From Nocardioides sp. ChNu-153 (GTDB lineage Bacteria; Actinomycetota; Actinomycetes; Propionibacteriales; Nocardioidaceae), in assembly GCF_030466625.1 (NCBI RefSeq), contig NZ_JADEVT010000001.1, forward strand, positions 620,001-684,000: a DNA stretch of 64,000 nucleotides, given 5' to 3'. The notes beneath the pieces are model-generated. The model had not been told where the DNA came from. It did not search any database and was given only the letters and a program-made list of their open reading frames with translations. The position numbers and the translations under genes are program-made. Shown piece after piece: positions 15,816 through 26,698 of this stretch; position 1 is the stretch's first letter; each line of letters begins with the position of its first letter.

Positions 15816-18800
15816 GTGACCCGCATCGCGCTCGTCTCGACGTCCGACACCGACCTGCTCTCCGCCCGCGCCAGCGGCGTCGAGTTCACGGTCGCCAACC
15901 CGTCGCGCTCCGCGCACCAGGAGATGGGGGCGGCGCTCGCGGAGGCCGACCTCGTCGTGGCCCGCATCCTCGGCTCGCCGCAGGACCTGTGCTCCGGGTT
16001 CCGCCGCATCGTCGGCACCGGCGTGCCCACCGTCGTGCTCGGCGGCGAGCAGACCCCGAGCGCCGAGCTCATGGAGCTCTCGACGGTGCCGGTCGGCGTC
16101 GCCGCGGAGGCGCACCGCTACCTCGCGGAGGGCGGGCCGGAGAACCTGCGCCAGCTGCACGCGTTCCTCTCCGACACCGTGCTGCTGACGGGCGAGGGCT
16201 TCGAGCCCCCCGCGTCGCTCCCCGCGTGGGGCTGGGCGGAGCGCCCGCAGGCCGCCGCCCTCGCCGACGCCGGCGACCGGGCGCGGATCGGCATCCTCTA
16301 CTACCGCGCGCACCACGCCTCGGGGAACACCGCGTTCGCCCACGCGCTGGCCGACGCCGTCGACGCCACGGGCACCGCCGTGGGCCTGCCGATCTACTCC
16401 TCCTCGCTCCGCTCGGCCCCCGACGACCTGTACGACGCGCTGGGCTCCCTCGACGCGCTCGTGGTCACCGTGCTGGCCGCCGGCGGCTCGACCCCCGCGG
16501 ACGTCGCGGCGGGCGGCGCCGACGAGACGTGGGACGTCGAGCGCATCGCCGCCCTCGACGTGCCGGTCCTGCAGGCGCTCGCGCTCACCAGCAGCCGCGA
16601 GGAGTGGGAGGCCTCCGACGACGGCGTCTCGCCGCTCGACTCCGCGACGCAGATCGCGATCCCCGAGTTCGACGGTCGCATCATCACGGCGCCGTTCTCG
16701 TTCAAGGAGGTCGACGAGGACGGGCTGCCGCGCTACGTGGCCGACCCCGAGCGCTGCGCCCGCGTCGCGGGCATCGCCGCCGCGCACGCCGCGCTGGGCC
16801 GCACGCCGGCGGCGAGCAAGCGCCTCGTGCTCATGCTGTCGGCGTACCCGACGAAGCACGCCCGCATCGGCAACGCGGTCGGCCTCGACACCCCGGTCTC
16901 GGCGATCCGCCTCCTGCGCGCCCTGCGGGCCGACGGCTACGACCTGGGCCCCGCCGACGGCGAGGTCACCCGCCTGCTCGACCTCGAGGACGAGACCGCC
17001 GCCGGCGACGCCCTCATCCACGCGCTCATCGCGGCCGGCGGGCAGGACGAGGAGTGGCTGACCAACGCCGACCTCACCGACGCGCACGTGCGCATCACCC
17101 CGGAGCAGTACGCCGCGTGGACCGCCGAGGTCTCCCCGACGCTCAAGGCCGAGATGGTCGAGGCGTGGGGCGAGGCGCCCGGCACCCTGTTCGTGAACGA
17201 CGAGGGCGCGATCGTGCTCGCCACCCTGCGCGCCGGCAACGTCGTCGTGATGATCCAGCCGCCGCGCGGCTTCGGCGAGAACCCGGTCGCGATCTACCAC
17301 GACCCCGACATGGCGCCGAGCCACCACTACCTGGCGGCCTACCGCTGGATCGAGGCGTCGCCCGAGGCTGGCGGCTTCGGTGCCCACGCCGTGGTGCACC
17401 TCGGCAAGCACGGCTCGATGGAGTGGCTGCCCGGCAAGAACGCGGCGCTGTCGGCGGACTGCGCGACCGACGCCGTGCTGGGCAACCTGCCGCTCGTCTA
17501 CCCGTTCCTCGTCAACGACCCGGGGGAGGGGGCGCAGGCCAAGCGCCGCGCCCACGCCACGATCGTCGACCACCTGGTGCCGCCGATGGCCCGTGCGGAG
17601 ACGTACGGCGACATCGCCCGCCTCGAGCAGCTGCTGGACGAGTACGGCAACATCGCGGCGATGGACCCGGCGAAGCTGCCGGCGATCCGCGGCGAGATCT
17701 GGACGCTCATGCAGTCGGCCCAGATGCACCGCGACCTCGGGCTGGAGACCCGCCCGGAGGACGACGACTTCGACGACTTCCTGCTCCACGTCGACGGCTG
17801 GCTCTGCGAGGTCAAGGACGCGCAGATCCGCGACGGCCTCCACGTGCTCGGCGGCGCCCCCGAGGGCGACGCGCGGGTCAACCTCGTGCTCGCCATCCTG
17901 CGCGCCACCCAGGTGTGGGGCGGCCAGGCCGGCGCGGTGCCGGGCCTGCGCAGCGCGCTGGGCCTGCCGACCGGTGCGGGCAAGGAGCCGAGCACGGCCG
18001 AGGTCGACGCCGTGGAGCGTCGCGCCCGCGCGCTCGTCGAGGCGATGGAGGCGGCCGACTGGGAGCCCACCGCCGTCCCCGGTGTCGTGGACCGGCTCGA
18101 GGGCGACGCCGACCCCGCGGTCGGCGAGGTCCTCACCTTCGCCGCGACCCAGGTCGTGCCCCGCCTGGCGCGCACGACCGACGAGCTCACCGCGGTGCTG
18201 CACGCGCTGGACGGCGGCTTCGTGCCGGCCGGCCCCTCGGGCTCGCCGCTGCGCGGCCTCGTCAACGTGCTCCCGACCGGGCGCAACTTCTACACGGTCG
18301 ACCCGCGCGCGGTGCCGTCGCGGCTCGCCTACGACACGGGCGTCGCGATGGCCGAGTCGCTCCTGGCGCGCCACCGCGACGACACGGGCGAGTGGCCCCG
18401 CTCCGTCGGCCTCTCCGCCTGGGGCACCTCGGCCATGCGCACCTCGGGCGACGACGTCGCCGAGGTGCTCGCGCTCGTCGGCGTGCGGCCCACCTGGGAC
18501 GAGGCGTCGCGCCGCGTCAGCGGCCTCGTGCCGGTGCCGCTCGACGAGCTCGGCCGCCCGCGCATCGACGTGACGCTGCGCATCTCGGGCTTCTTCCGCG
18601 ACGCGTTCCCGCACGTGGTCGACATGCTCGACGACGCGATCCGCATGGTGGCCGACCTCGACGAGCCCGACGACCTGAACTTCGTGCGCGCCCACGCCCG
18701 GGCCGACCTGGCGGAGCACGGCGACGAGCGCCGCGCCACGACCCGCATCTTCGGCTCGGCCCCGGGCGCGTACGGCGCGGGTGTGCTGCAGGCCGTGGAG

Positions 18801-19460
18801 TCGGGCAACTGGCGCACCGACGCCGACCTGGCGGAGGTCTACACGGCGTGGGGCGGCTTCGCCTACGGCCGCGACCTCGCCGGCGTCCCGGCGACCGCGG
18901 ACATGCAGGCCAACTACAAGCGCATCGCGGTCGCGGCGAAGAACCTCGACACCCGCGAGCACGACATCGCCGACTCGGCCGACTACTTCGAGTACCACGG
19001 CGGCATGGTCGCGACCGTCCGCGCCCTGACCGGCACCGCGCCCCGCGCGTACGTCGGCGACTCCACCTCGCCCGACGCCGTGCGCACCCGCACGCTGGGC
19101 GAGGAGACCGCTCGCGTCTTCCGGGCCCGCGTGGTCAACCCGCGCTGGATCTCGGCGATGCAGCGCCACGGCTACAAGGGCGCGTTCGAGCTGGCGGCGA
19201 CCGTCGACTACCTCTTCGGCTTCGACGCCACCGCCGGCGTGGTGGGCGACCACATGTACGACGCGCTCGCCCGCGCCTACGTCCTCGACGAGGACGTCCA
19301 GGCGTTCCTGCGCCAGTCGAACCCGTGGGCGCTGCGCGGCATGGTCGAGCGGCTCTCCGAGGCGGCCGAGCGCGGCATGTGGGCCGAGCCCGACCCCGAG
19401 GTCGTGGCCGAGATGCAGCGCGTCTACCTCGAGGTCGAGGGCGAGATCGAGGACCGGTGA
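15816..19460 (+). CDS. cobN: Cobaltochelatase large subunit CobN
   Basis: 1214 residues, normal for CobN/magnesium chelatase H family. Diagnostic block HLGKHGSMEWLPGK lies near residue 530, with TKHARIGNAVGLDTP-like upstream sequence. CobN binds hydrogenobyrinic acid a,c-diamide and, with ATP-driven CobS/CobT or ChlID-like partners, inserts cobalt. None of those partners is in the window. The GTG start follows GAGGAGG by five bases and the riboswitch, so the start is secure. The cobF start overlaps its stop (GTGA). The opposite strand carries an equally long open frame, which is a GC artefact. Confidence 0.96.
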   Translation: MTRIALVSTSDTDLLSARASGVEFTVANPSRSAHQEMGAALAEADLVVARILGSPQDLCSGFRRIVGTGVPTVVLGGEQTPSAELMELSTVPVGVAAEAHRYLAEGGPENLRQLHAFLSDTVLLTGEGFEPPASLPAWGWAERPQAAALADAGDRARIGILYYRAHHASGNTAFAHALADAVDATGTAVGLPIYSSSLRSAPDDLYDALGSLDALVVTVLAAGGSTPADVAAGGADETWDVERIAALDVPVLQALALTSSREEWEASDDGVSPLDSATQIAIPEFDGRIITAPFSFKEVDEDGLPRYVADPERCARVAGIAAAHAALGRTPAASKRLVLMLSAYPTKHARIGNAVGLDTPVSAIRLLRALRADGYDLGPADGEVTRLLDLEDETAAGDALIHALIAAGGQDEEWLTNADLTDAHVRITPEQYAAWTAEVSPTLKAEMVEAWGEAPGTLFVNDEGAIVLATLRAGNVVVMIQPPRGFGENPVAIYHDPDMAPSHHYLAAYRWIEASPEAGGFGAHAVVHLGKHGSMEWLPGKNAALSADCATDAVLGNLPLVYPFLVNDPGEGAQAKRRAHATIVDHLVPPMARAETYGDIARLEQLLDEYGNIAAMDPAKLPAIRGEIWTLMQSAQMHRDLGLETRPEDDDFDDFLLHVDGWLCEVKDAQIRDGLHVLGGAPEGDARVNLVLAILRATQVWGGQAGAVPGLRSALGLPTGAGKEPSTAEVDAVERRARALVEAMEAADWEPTAVPGVVDRLEGDADPAVGEVLTFAATQVVPRLARTTDELTAVLHALDGGFVPAGPSGSPLRGLVNVLPTGRNFYTVDPRAVPSRLAYDTGVAMAESLLARHRDDTGEWPRSVGLSAWGTSAMRTSGDDVAEVLALVGVRPTWDEASRRVSGLVPVPLDELGRPRIDVTLRISGFFRDAFPHVVDMLDDAIRMVADLDEPDDLNFVRAHARADLAEHGDERRATTRIFGSAPGAYGAGVLQAVESGNWRTDADLAEVYTAWGGFAYGRDLAGVPATADMQANYKRIAVAAKNLDTREHDIADSADYFEYHGGMVATVRALTGTAPRAYVGDSTSPDAVRTRTLGEETARVFRARVVNPRWISAMQRHGYKGAFELAATVDYLFGFDATAGVVGDHMYDALARAYVLDEDVQAFLRQSNPWALRGMVERLSEAAERGMWAEPDPEVVAEMQRVYLEVEGEIEDR

Positions 19461-20233
19461 CCCGCACGCTCCACGTCGTGGGCCTGGGCTCGGGTGACCC
19501 CGCGCAGCTGACGGGCGAGGCCGTCGCGGCGCTGCGGGGGGCGGCGTACGCCGTGGCGCCCCGCAAGGCCCGCGCGGACGGCGGGGACGACCCCCTCGTG
19601 GCGGTACGGCGCGACCTCCTCGCCGCCGTCGCCCCCGGGCTGGCGCTCGTCGAGGTGCCCGACCCCGAGCGCGACCGGTCGGCGCGCGTGGCGGGTGACG
19701 CCTCGGCGTACCGGGGGGCCGTCGCCGACTGGCACGCGGCCCGCGCGGCGGCGTACGAGCAGGTGCTGCTCGAGCGGCCCGGCGACGTGGCCTTCCTCGT
19801 GTGGGGCGACCCGGCGTTCTACGACTCCACGCTGCGCATCGTCGACGCCGTGCTCGCGGGTGGCCGCGTGGCGGCCGAGGTGCGGGTCGTGCCGGGCATC
19901 TCGAGCCTGCAGCTGCTCGCGGCGGCGCACCGGATCGTGCTCCACGAGGTGGGTCAGCCCATCACCGTCACCACGGGGCGACGGCTGCGCGAGGCCGTCG
20001 ACGCCGGCGCCGACAACGTGCTGGTCATGCTCAACGCCGGCCTCGACCTCGCCGGGCTCGAGGACTGGACGATCTGGTGGGGCGCCAACCTCGCCGCCAC
20101 CGGCGAGCGCCTCGTCGCCGGCCGCGTCGGCGACGTGCTGGGCGACGTGCTCGCCGCCCGCGACGCGGCGAAGGTCGAGGCCGGGTGGGTCATGGACTGC
20201 TACCTCCTGCGCCGCCCGCCGAGTCGTCGCTAG
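19457..20233 (+). CDS. cobF: Precorrin-6A synthase (deacetylating)
   Basis: 258 residues, a SAM-dependent tetrapyrrole methylase with GLGSGDPAQLTGEA at the start, WGDPAFYDSTLRIVDAVL and VVPGISSLQLLAAAHRI. The GDPAFYDST block and the long charged insert after the first strand are typical of CobF, which methylates C1 and removes the C20 carbon in the aerobic pathway. It is coupled to cobN by a four-base overlap and shares its riboswitch. The last codons overlap the first copy of a direct repeat at 20218. Confidence 0.92.
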   Translation: MTRTLHVVGLGSGDPAQLTGEAVAALRGAAYAVAPRKARADGGDDPLVAVRRDLLAAVAPGLALVEVPDPERDRSARVAGDASAYRGAVADWHAARAAAYEQVLLERPGDVAFLVWGDPAFYDSTLRIVDAVLAGGRVAAEVRVVPGISSLQLLAAAHRIVLHEVGQPITVTTGRRLREAVDAGADNVLVMLNAGLDLAGLEDWTIWWGANLAATGERLVAGRVGDVLGDVLAARDAAKVEAGWVMDCYLLRRPPSRR

Positions 20234-20312
20234 CTGCACGCGATGGCACGCCGAGTCGTGGCCAGCTGCACGGCCGCCACCGCCCGATCGTCACCACACG
20301 TCGTACGACGTG
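20218..20312. repeat. Direct repeats and perfect palindrome after cobF
   Basis: Two ~23-base direct copies, GCCGAGTCGTCGCTAGCTGC (20218) and GCCGAGTCGTGGCCAGCTGC (20251), are 33 bases apart. Then comes a perfect 16-bp palindrome CACGTCGTACGACGTG (20297-20312). GTCACCAC (20290) and its complement GTGGTGAC (20342) flank the palindrome. Function unknown; it lies in a convergent gap. Confidence 0.65.
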
Positions 20313-20351
20313 CCCGTCACCGCGGGGCGCGCCGCGGGGGAGTGGTGACGA

Positions 20352-20385
20352 ACGGGCGGGCCCGTCGCAGGACGAGCCCGCCCGT
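20352..20385. terminator. Bidirectional hairpin terminator between cobF and ybdD
   Basis: Stem of ten perfect pairs (ACGGGCGGGC with GCCCGCCCGT), one mismatch, four more pairs and a GCAG loop. It is the strongest hairpin between two convergent genes. Confidence 0.68.
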
Positions 20386-20417
20386 CGGCGGATCAGCGGC
20401 CGGTCGGCCGCGGGGGA

Positions 20418-20611
20418 TCAGCAGCAGCGCCCCGCGGCGGCGTGCTCGCGGAGGTGGTCGCGGTGCCGCTCGAACTCGCGGCGCGACACCGGCTCGACGC
20501 CGTCGGCGGCGCAGCGCGCGACGTACGCGTCCCAGCGGCCCTCGCCGCTGACCTCCCGCAGGTACCAGCGCACGCCGGCCCAGGCGCGGCGGGTGCGCTC
20601 GGCGAGCGCGA

Positions 20612-20615
<4 letters not shown>
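20418..20615 (-). CDS. YbdD/YjiX family small protein
   Basis: 65 residues, with the conserved core WAGVRWYLREVSGEGRWDAY followed by VEPVSRREFERHRDH. The family is found almost always next to CstA/BtsT-type transporters and is thought to act with them, although its exact role is not settled. The GTG start overlaps the cstA stop by four bases, and a C-terminal Cys pair (RCC) closes the protein. Confidence 0.88.
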
Positions 20616-22801
<2,186 letters not shown>

Positions 22802-22844
22802 GGGGTGCTCCGAGGGGCAGGCGGATCGCGGACCGGTGAACGTT

Positions 22845-22860
22845 ACCTCCCGCGGGAGGT
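22845..22860. promoter_or_regulatory. Perfect 16-bp palindrome between cstA and HAD gene
   Basis: ACCTCCCGCGGGAGGT, fully symmetric, 44 bases upstream of cstA and 48 bases upstream of the HAD gene start. The position suits an operator for cstA; the binding protein is unknown. Confidence 0.45.
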
Positions 22861-22908
22861 GCCGCGCTGCCGCCGACGCGGCCCCGGGCCGGCCCTACCC
22901 TGGTCGCC

Positions 22909-23538
22909 GTGACCCGCTCCGCCGCCCCGCTCGTCGTCGGGTTCGACCTCGACATGACGCTCATCGACACGGTCCCGGGGTTCGCGGCCGTGCTGCGGGC
23001 GCTCGGCGAGGAGCTCGGCGTCGACCTGCCCGTCGCGGAGATGACCGAGCGCCTCGGCCCGCCCCTCGACGTGCTGCTCGCGCCCCACCTCGAGGCCACC
23101 CGCGTCTCGGACGCCTGCGACCGCTTCCGCGCCCTCTACCCGGACCTCGCCGTCGCCAGCGTGCCCGCGCTGCCGGGGGCCCACGAGGCGCTGGCCGCGG
23201 TGCGCCGCCACGGCGGCCGGACGCTGCTCGTCACGGGCAAGTACGAGCCCAACGCGCGGCGCCACGTCGACCACCTCGGGCTCGACGTCGACGAGGTCGT
23301 GGGGTGGGTCTGGGGCGTGCTGAAGGCCGACCCGCTGCGGGCGGCGGGGGCGGCGGCGTACGTCGGCGACCACGTCCACGACGTCGAGGGCGCCCTGGCC
23401 GCCGGCACCACGAGCGTGTCGGTGCCGACCGGCGGCTGCACCGCCGACGAGCTGCGCGCCGCGGGCACCCACGTCGTGCTGCCCGACCTCCTCGCCTTCC
23501 CCGCCTGGCTCGACGAGCACCTCGCCACCCGCGCCTGA
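22909..23538 (+). CDS. HAD-family hydrolase (phosphoglycolate phosphatase-like)
   Basis: 209 residues. Motif I is FDLDMTLID (residues ~12-20), the motif II Thr is in LLVTGKYEPNA, the motif III Lys is in VLKADPL, and motif IV is YVGDHVHDVEGA. The helical cap between motifs I and II matches the phosphoglycolate phosphatase (Gph/PGP) subgroup; the true substrate is not known. The GTG start lies seven bases after a TACCCT box at 22896-22901, so the mRNA is probably leaderless. Confidence 0.85.
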   Translation: MTRSAAPLVVGFDLDMTLIDTVPGFAAVLRALGEELGVDLPVAEMTERLGPPLDVLLAPHLEATRVSDACDRFRALYPDLAVASVPALPGAHEALAAVRRHGGRTLLVTGKYEPNARRHVDHLGLDVDEVVGWVWGVLKADPLRAAGAAAYVGDHVHDVEGALAAGTTSVSVPTGGCTADELRAAGTHVVLPDLLAFPAWLDEHLATRA

Positions 23539-23569
23539 AACCCGCGCGACCGCCCTGGTGGCCGGGCGT

Positions 23570-23605
23570 TAGGCTGGACGACAGGCCGGGCGGTTGCCCG
23601 GCCTG
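23570..23605 (+). promoter_or_regulatory. Promoter and 5'-end hairpin of the cold-shock gene
   Basis: TAGGCT (23570-23575), then a perfect 10-bp hairpin CAGGCCGGGC-GGTT-GCCCGGCCTG (23582-23605). The predicted transcript would begin at or next to the hairpin, leaving a ~70-base leader before the start codon. The hairpin may protect the mRNA, sense temperature, or end the HAD transcript. Confidence 0.55.
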
Positions 23606-23652
23606 CGTGCGTCCCGGGAGCCTCCGGGTGGATCGAGAGAGGGGTCGGAGCG

Positions 23653-24054
23653 GTGCCGACTGGCAAGGTGAAGTGGTACGACGCGGCCAAGGGCTTCGGT
23701 TTCCTGTCCACGGACACCGGCCAGGACGTGCACGTGCGGGCCGACGCGCTGCCGGCGGGCACCACCGCTCTCAAGGCCGGCACGCGTGTGGAGTTCGGCA
23801 TCGCCCAGGGCCGCCGCGGCGACCAGGCGCTGCAGGTGCGGCTGCTCGACGCCCCCAGCTCGGTGGTCCGCAACCAGTCGCGGGCCGCCCGCAAGAAGCC
23901 GGACGAGATGGCCCCCATCGTCGAGGACGTCATCCAGCTCCTCGACAAGGTGGGGGAGGGCTACCGCCACGGCCGCCACCCCGACCCGCGCACCGCGGGC
24001 CCGACCGCCAAGCTGCTGCGCGCGCTGGCGGACGAGCTCGAGCTCAACGGCTGA
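23653..24054 (+). CDS. Cold-shock domain protein with C-terminal extension
   Basis: 133 residues. The first ~65 form a cold-shock domain: KVKWYDAAKGFGFLSTDTG contains the RNP-1 core (KGFGF), and the RNP-2 position reads VHVRAD instead of the usual VFVH. The remaining ~65 residues form an extra domain (PIVEDVIQLLDKVGEGYRHG and a C-terminal helix) also found in mycobacterial CspB-type proteins. The GTG start is preceded by GGGTCGGAG. Likely an RNA chaperone. Its end overlaps the convergent MFS gene by 11 bases. Confidence 0.88.
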   Translation: MPTGKVKWYDAAKGFGFLSTDTGQDVHVRADALPAGTTALKAGTRVEFGIAQGRRGDQALQVRLLDAPSSVVRNQSRAARKKPDEMAPIVEDVIQLLDKVGEGYRHGRHPDPRTAGPTAKLLRALADELELNG

Positions 24055-25747
24055 CGCCGGGTCCGCCCGCGTCGCGCACGCCCCACGGCTGCGTCGGCGG
24101 CAGCCCGTCCCCGTCGAGCCCGTCCGCGTCGAGCCCGTCGGCGTCGAGCCCGTCGTGCCGGCTCCCCTCCCGGGGCGGGTACGGCGTGCCCTCCGCCGCG
24201 GGCGCGGTGCCCGGCTGGTCGCCGGCCGGGGCGCGGTGCGCGAGGCGGCGGGCCTGGAGGCGGCCGCCGAGCACGTAGACGGCCCAGGCGACGAGCACGG
24301 CGGCGGCCACCGACAGCCCGAGGCGTCCCGGCTCGAGGGGGACCGCGATGCCGACGAACCCGCCGACGACCCACGCCAGCTGCAGCAGCGTGTCGGAGCG
24401 GCCGAGCGCGCTGGTGCGCACCCGCTCGTGCACGTCGGTCTGGATGGTGGAGTCGAGGGAGAGCTTCGACAGCGACTGGGCGAGGCCCGCGGTGAGACCG
24501 AGCAGCGACAGGGTCAGCACGCCGTGGAAGAGCGCGGCGAGGGTCGCCATGGCGGCCGCCGCGGCCAGGGCCAGCACGACGGTGAGCGCCGGGTTCACGT
24601 TGCGCAGCAGGGAGGCCAGCGCGATGCCGAGGGTGTTGCCGAGCCCCGCGGCGCCGATGATGAGGGCGAAGAGCACCTCGGTGCTCCACCCGTCGAACGG
24701 GTTCGTGGCGAGCAGGAACGCCACGTACATGGTGAGGAAGCCCGAGAGCCACCGCGGCCCGCAGTTGGCCCGGAGCGCGAACGAGACCGACACCGGCATG
24801 CGCAGGTTGGCCTTGCGCCGGTCGCCCGGGTCCTTCGCCATGCTGGGCGCGGACGGGCCCGGCACGAGCGCGAGGTGCGTCTCGCCGTGGGTGGAGTCGA
24901 CGCGGCGGGGGAGCAGGATCGCCAGGATGGTGGCGACGGTGAACACCGCGAAGGCGTAGCGCAGCGACCACTCCGGCCCCGCCAGCGACGCCAGCCCGGC
25001 CAGCGGCGCGGACACGCCGGCGCCGACCACGCCCGCGAGCGAGACCCGGGCGTTCGACTTCACCAGCGTCAGGTCGGGCGGCACGAGGCGCGGCACGGAG
25101 GCGTTGCGCGTGATGCCGTACGCCTTGGACGCCACGAGCACCCCGAGCGCGGCCGGGAACAGCCACGTGGAGCCGGTCACGACCGCGCCGGCCAGCACCC
25201 AGCACAGGAACGCGCGGATGGCCATCGTGCCGCCGATCGCCCACCGGCGCCCGTGGCTGAACCGGTCGAGGAACGGCCCGATGAGCGGGGCGACGATGGC
25301 GAACGGCAGCATCGTCAGGCCGAGGAACAGCGCGACCTGCCCGCGGGCCTCGCCGGTGGGCACCTGGAAGAACAGGGTGCCGGCCAGCGAGATGGCGACG
25401 GCCGCGTCACCGGCGGCGTTGAAGGCGTGCAGCTCGATGAGGCGCGACAACCCGCTGGCGCCGGCGCCCTCGGCGTGCGACGCCCGGCGGGCCTGCGTGA
25501 CGGTGAAGCGGCCCGCCCGGCCCGTCGCGCGGGCGGCCCGGGCCACGCCGTGCCCGGTGGCGCGCGCCGTCCGGGCGGCGACCGCCGCGGCCGACGGACC
25601 CTCCCGGCCCGGGGCCTCCCCGGGGGCGCCGTCGCCGGGACCGCCGGGGCTGCCCGGGGCGGACGGGCCGGACGGGCCGGACGGGTGGGGGTCGCGGGCG
25701 CCGGGTGCGTGGTGCTGGTCCCGCTCGTCGCCGTACGGCGTGCTCAT
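24044..25747 (-). CDS. MFS transporter with disordered N- and C-termini
   Basis: 567 residues. Residues 1-~80 are low-complexity, with a collagen-like run rich in Gly-Pro-Ser. Twelve or so transmembrane helices follow from about residue 105 (AGDAAVAISLAGTLFFQVP). The tail carries a tandem DGLDA repeat. The protein matches in size and place a mycobacterial MFS protein beside CspB and DUF3027. The ATG at 25747 is preferred; the frame extends much further upstream only as shadow of the divergent DUF3027 gene. Substrate unknown. Confidence 0.83.
   Translation of the reverse strand: MSTPYGDERDQHHAPGARDPHPSGPSGPSAPGSPGGPGDGAPGEAPGREGPSAAAVAARTARATGHGVARAARATGRAGRFTVTQARRASHAEGAGASGLSRLIELHAFNAAGDAAVAISLAGTLFFQVPTGEARGQVALFLGLTMLPFAIVAPLIGPFLDRFSHGRRWAIGGTMAIRAFLCWVLAGAVVTGSTWLFPAALGVLVASKAYGITRNASVPRLVPPDLTLVKSNARVSLAGVVGAGVSAPLAGLASLAGPEWSLRYAFAVFTVATILAILLPRRVDSTHGETHLALVPGPSAPSMAKDPGDRRKANLRMPVSVSFALRANCGPRWLSGFLTMYVAFLLATNPFDGWSTEVLFALIIGAAGLGNTLGIALASLLRNVNPALTVVLALAAAAAMATLAALFHGVLTLSLLGLTAGLAQSLSKLSLDSTIQTDVHERVRTSALGRSDTLLQLAWVVGGFVGIAVPLEPGRLGLSVAAAVLVAWAVYVLGGRLQARRLAHRAPAGDQPGTAPAAEGTPYPPREGSRHDGLDADGLDADGLDGDGLPPTQPWGVRDAGGPGVSR
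24113..24154. repeat. 15-bp tandem repeat in the MFS tail
   Basis: GTCGAGCCCGTC recurs at 24113, 24128 and 24143 with an exact 15-base period, and a degenerate copy lies just before. On the coding (minus) strand it gives DGLDA repeats. Being in frame, copy-number changes would only lengthen or shorten the acidic tail. Confidence 0.85.
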
Positions 25748-25867
25748 CGGCCTGGGTTCTCCCTGCGTCCGGGTCGTCGGCCCATCCTGCCACCCGACCC
25801 GCGCCCCGGGGCGCGACCCGAGCCCCCGGCGCGACACGGCGCGGCCGGATGCGTCATGATCGGGCCC

Positions 25868-26677
25868 GTGACTCCCACTACGACGACGGCCACGACGACG
25901 GTCGCCGCCGCCGCGCCCGCGGGCGTCGACTCCACGCTGGCCCGCGCCGTCGACGTCGCCCGTGCCGCCCTGCTGGAGCAGGTCGACGCCGCCGACGTCG
26001 GGGACCACCTCGGCTGCCACGCGGAGGGCGACCGCGTCGCCACCCACGCCTTCGCCTGCCTGCGCCCCGGCTACCGCGGCTGGCACTGGTCGGTCACGGT
26101 CGCCCGCGCCTCGCGCCAGCGCACCGCCACCGTCGACGAGGTCGTGCTGACCCCGGGCGACGAGGCGATCGTGGCGCCGCCGTGGGTGCCGTGGCGCGAG
26201 CGCGTCCGCCCCGGCGACCTCGGCCCCGGCGACCTGCTGCCCGTCGACGACGACGACCCGCGCCTCGTGCCGACGTACTCCTTCGGCGACGACCCGATCG
26301 ACGACGACACCCGCACCCAGGTGCGGCGCGTCGCGCGCGAGCTCGGCCTCGGCCGGGTGCGCACCCTGTCGCCCGAGGGCCGCGACCTGGCGGCCCAGCG
26401 CTGGTACGACGGGGACGGCGGCCCCGCGACGCCGCTCGCGGCGTCGGCGCCCGCGGCCTGCACGACCTGCGGCTTCCTCGTGCGTCTCGCCGGCCCGCTC
26501 TCGGAGATGTTCGGCGTGTGCGCGAACGCGAACGCCAACGACGACGGCCGCGTGGTCTCCCTCGACCACGGGTGCGGCGCCCACTCCGAGGTGCAGATCG
26601 CGAAGAAGCACCTGCCCGCCCCGCTGCCGGACCCCGTGGTGGACACGATCACCCTCGAGGACCTCGAGCGCTTCTGA
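25868..26677 (+). CDS. DUF3027 family protein
   Basis: 269 residues. It matches the actinobacterial DUF3027 family: GYRGWHWSVTVARA with the tryptophan pair, PPWVPWRERVRPGDLGPGDL, and a late Cys-rich part (CTTCGFLVRLAGPLSEMFGVC plus HGCGAHSE) that could bind a metal. Function unknown. An ATG at 25856 is in frame, but CATGAT at 25855-25860 followed after seven bases by GTG 25868 looks like a leaderless promoter, so the GTG is chosen. It is divergent from the MFS gene and convergent with DUF2530. Confidence 0.83.
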   Translation: MTPTTTTATTTVAAAAPAGVDSTLARAVDVARAALLEQVDAADVGDHLGCHAEGDRVATHAFACLRPGYRGWHWSVTVARASRQRTATVDEVVLTPGDEAIVAPPWVPWRERVRPGDLGPGDLLPVDDDDPRLVPTYSFGDDPIDDDTRTQVRRVARELGLGRVRTLSPEGRDLAAQRWYDGDGGPATPLAASAPAACTTCGFLVRLAGPLSEMFGVCANANANDDGRVVSLDHGCGAHSEVQIAKKHLPAPLPDPVVDTITLEDLERF

Positions 26678-26698
26678 GGGTCCGGGGCGCTGAGCGGC

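Noticed and set aside
15615..19253. 1212-codon open frame on the minus strand opposite cobN
   Set aside because: Its translation is Arg/His/Gly/Val low-complexity without domains, and it mirrors the well-supported cobN. It is an effect of third-position GC bias.
24098..24154. Possible CRISPR-like repeat array
   Set aside because: The 15-bp units are contiguous, without spacers, and in frame with a coding gene. No cas genes are nearby.
25748..26611. Long N-terminal extension of the MFS gene ending at 24044
   Set aside because: The extension is the shadow of DUF3027. The MFS protein begins naturally at the ATG at 25747.
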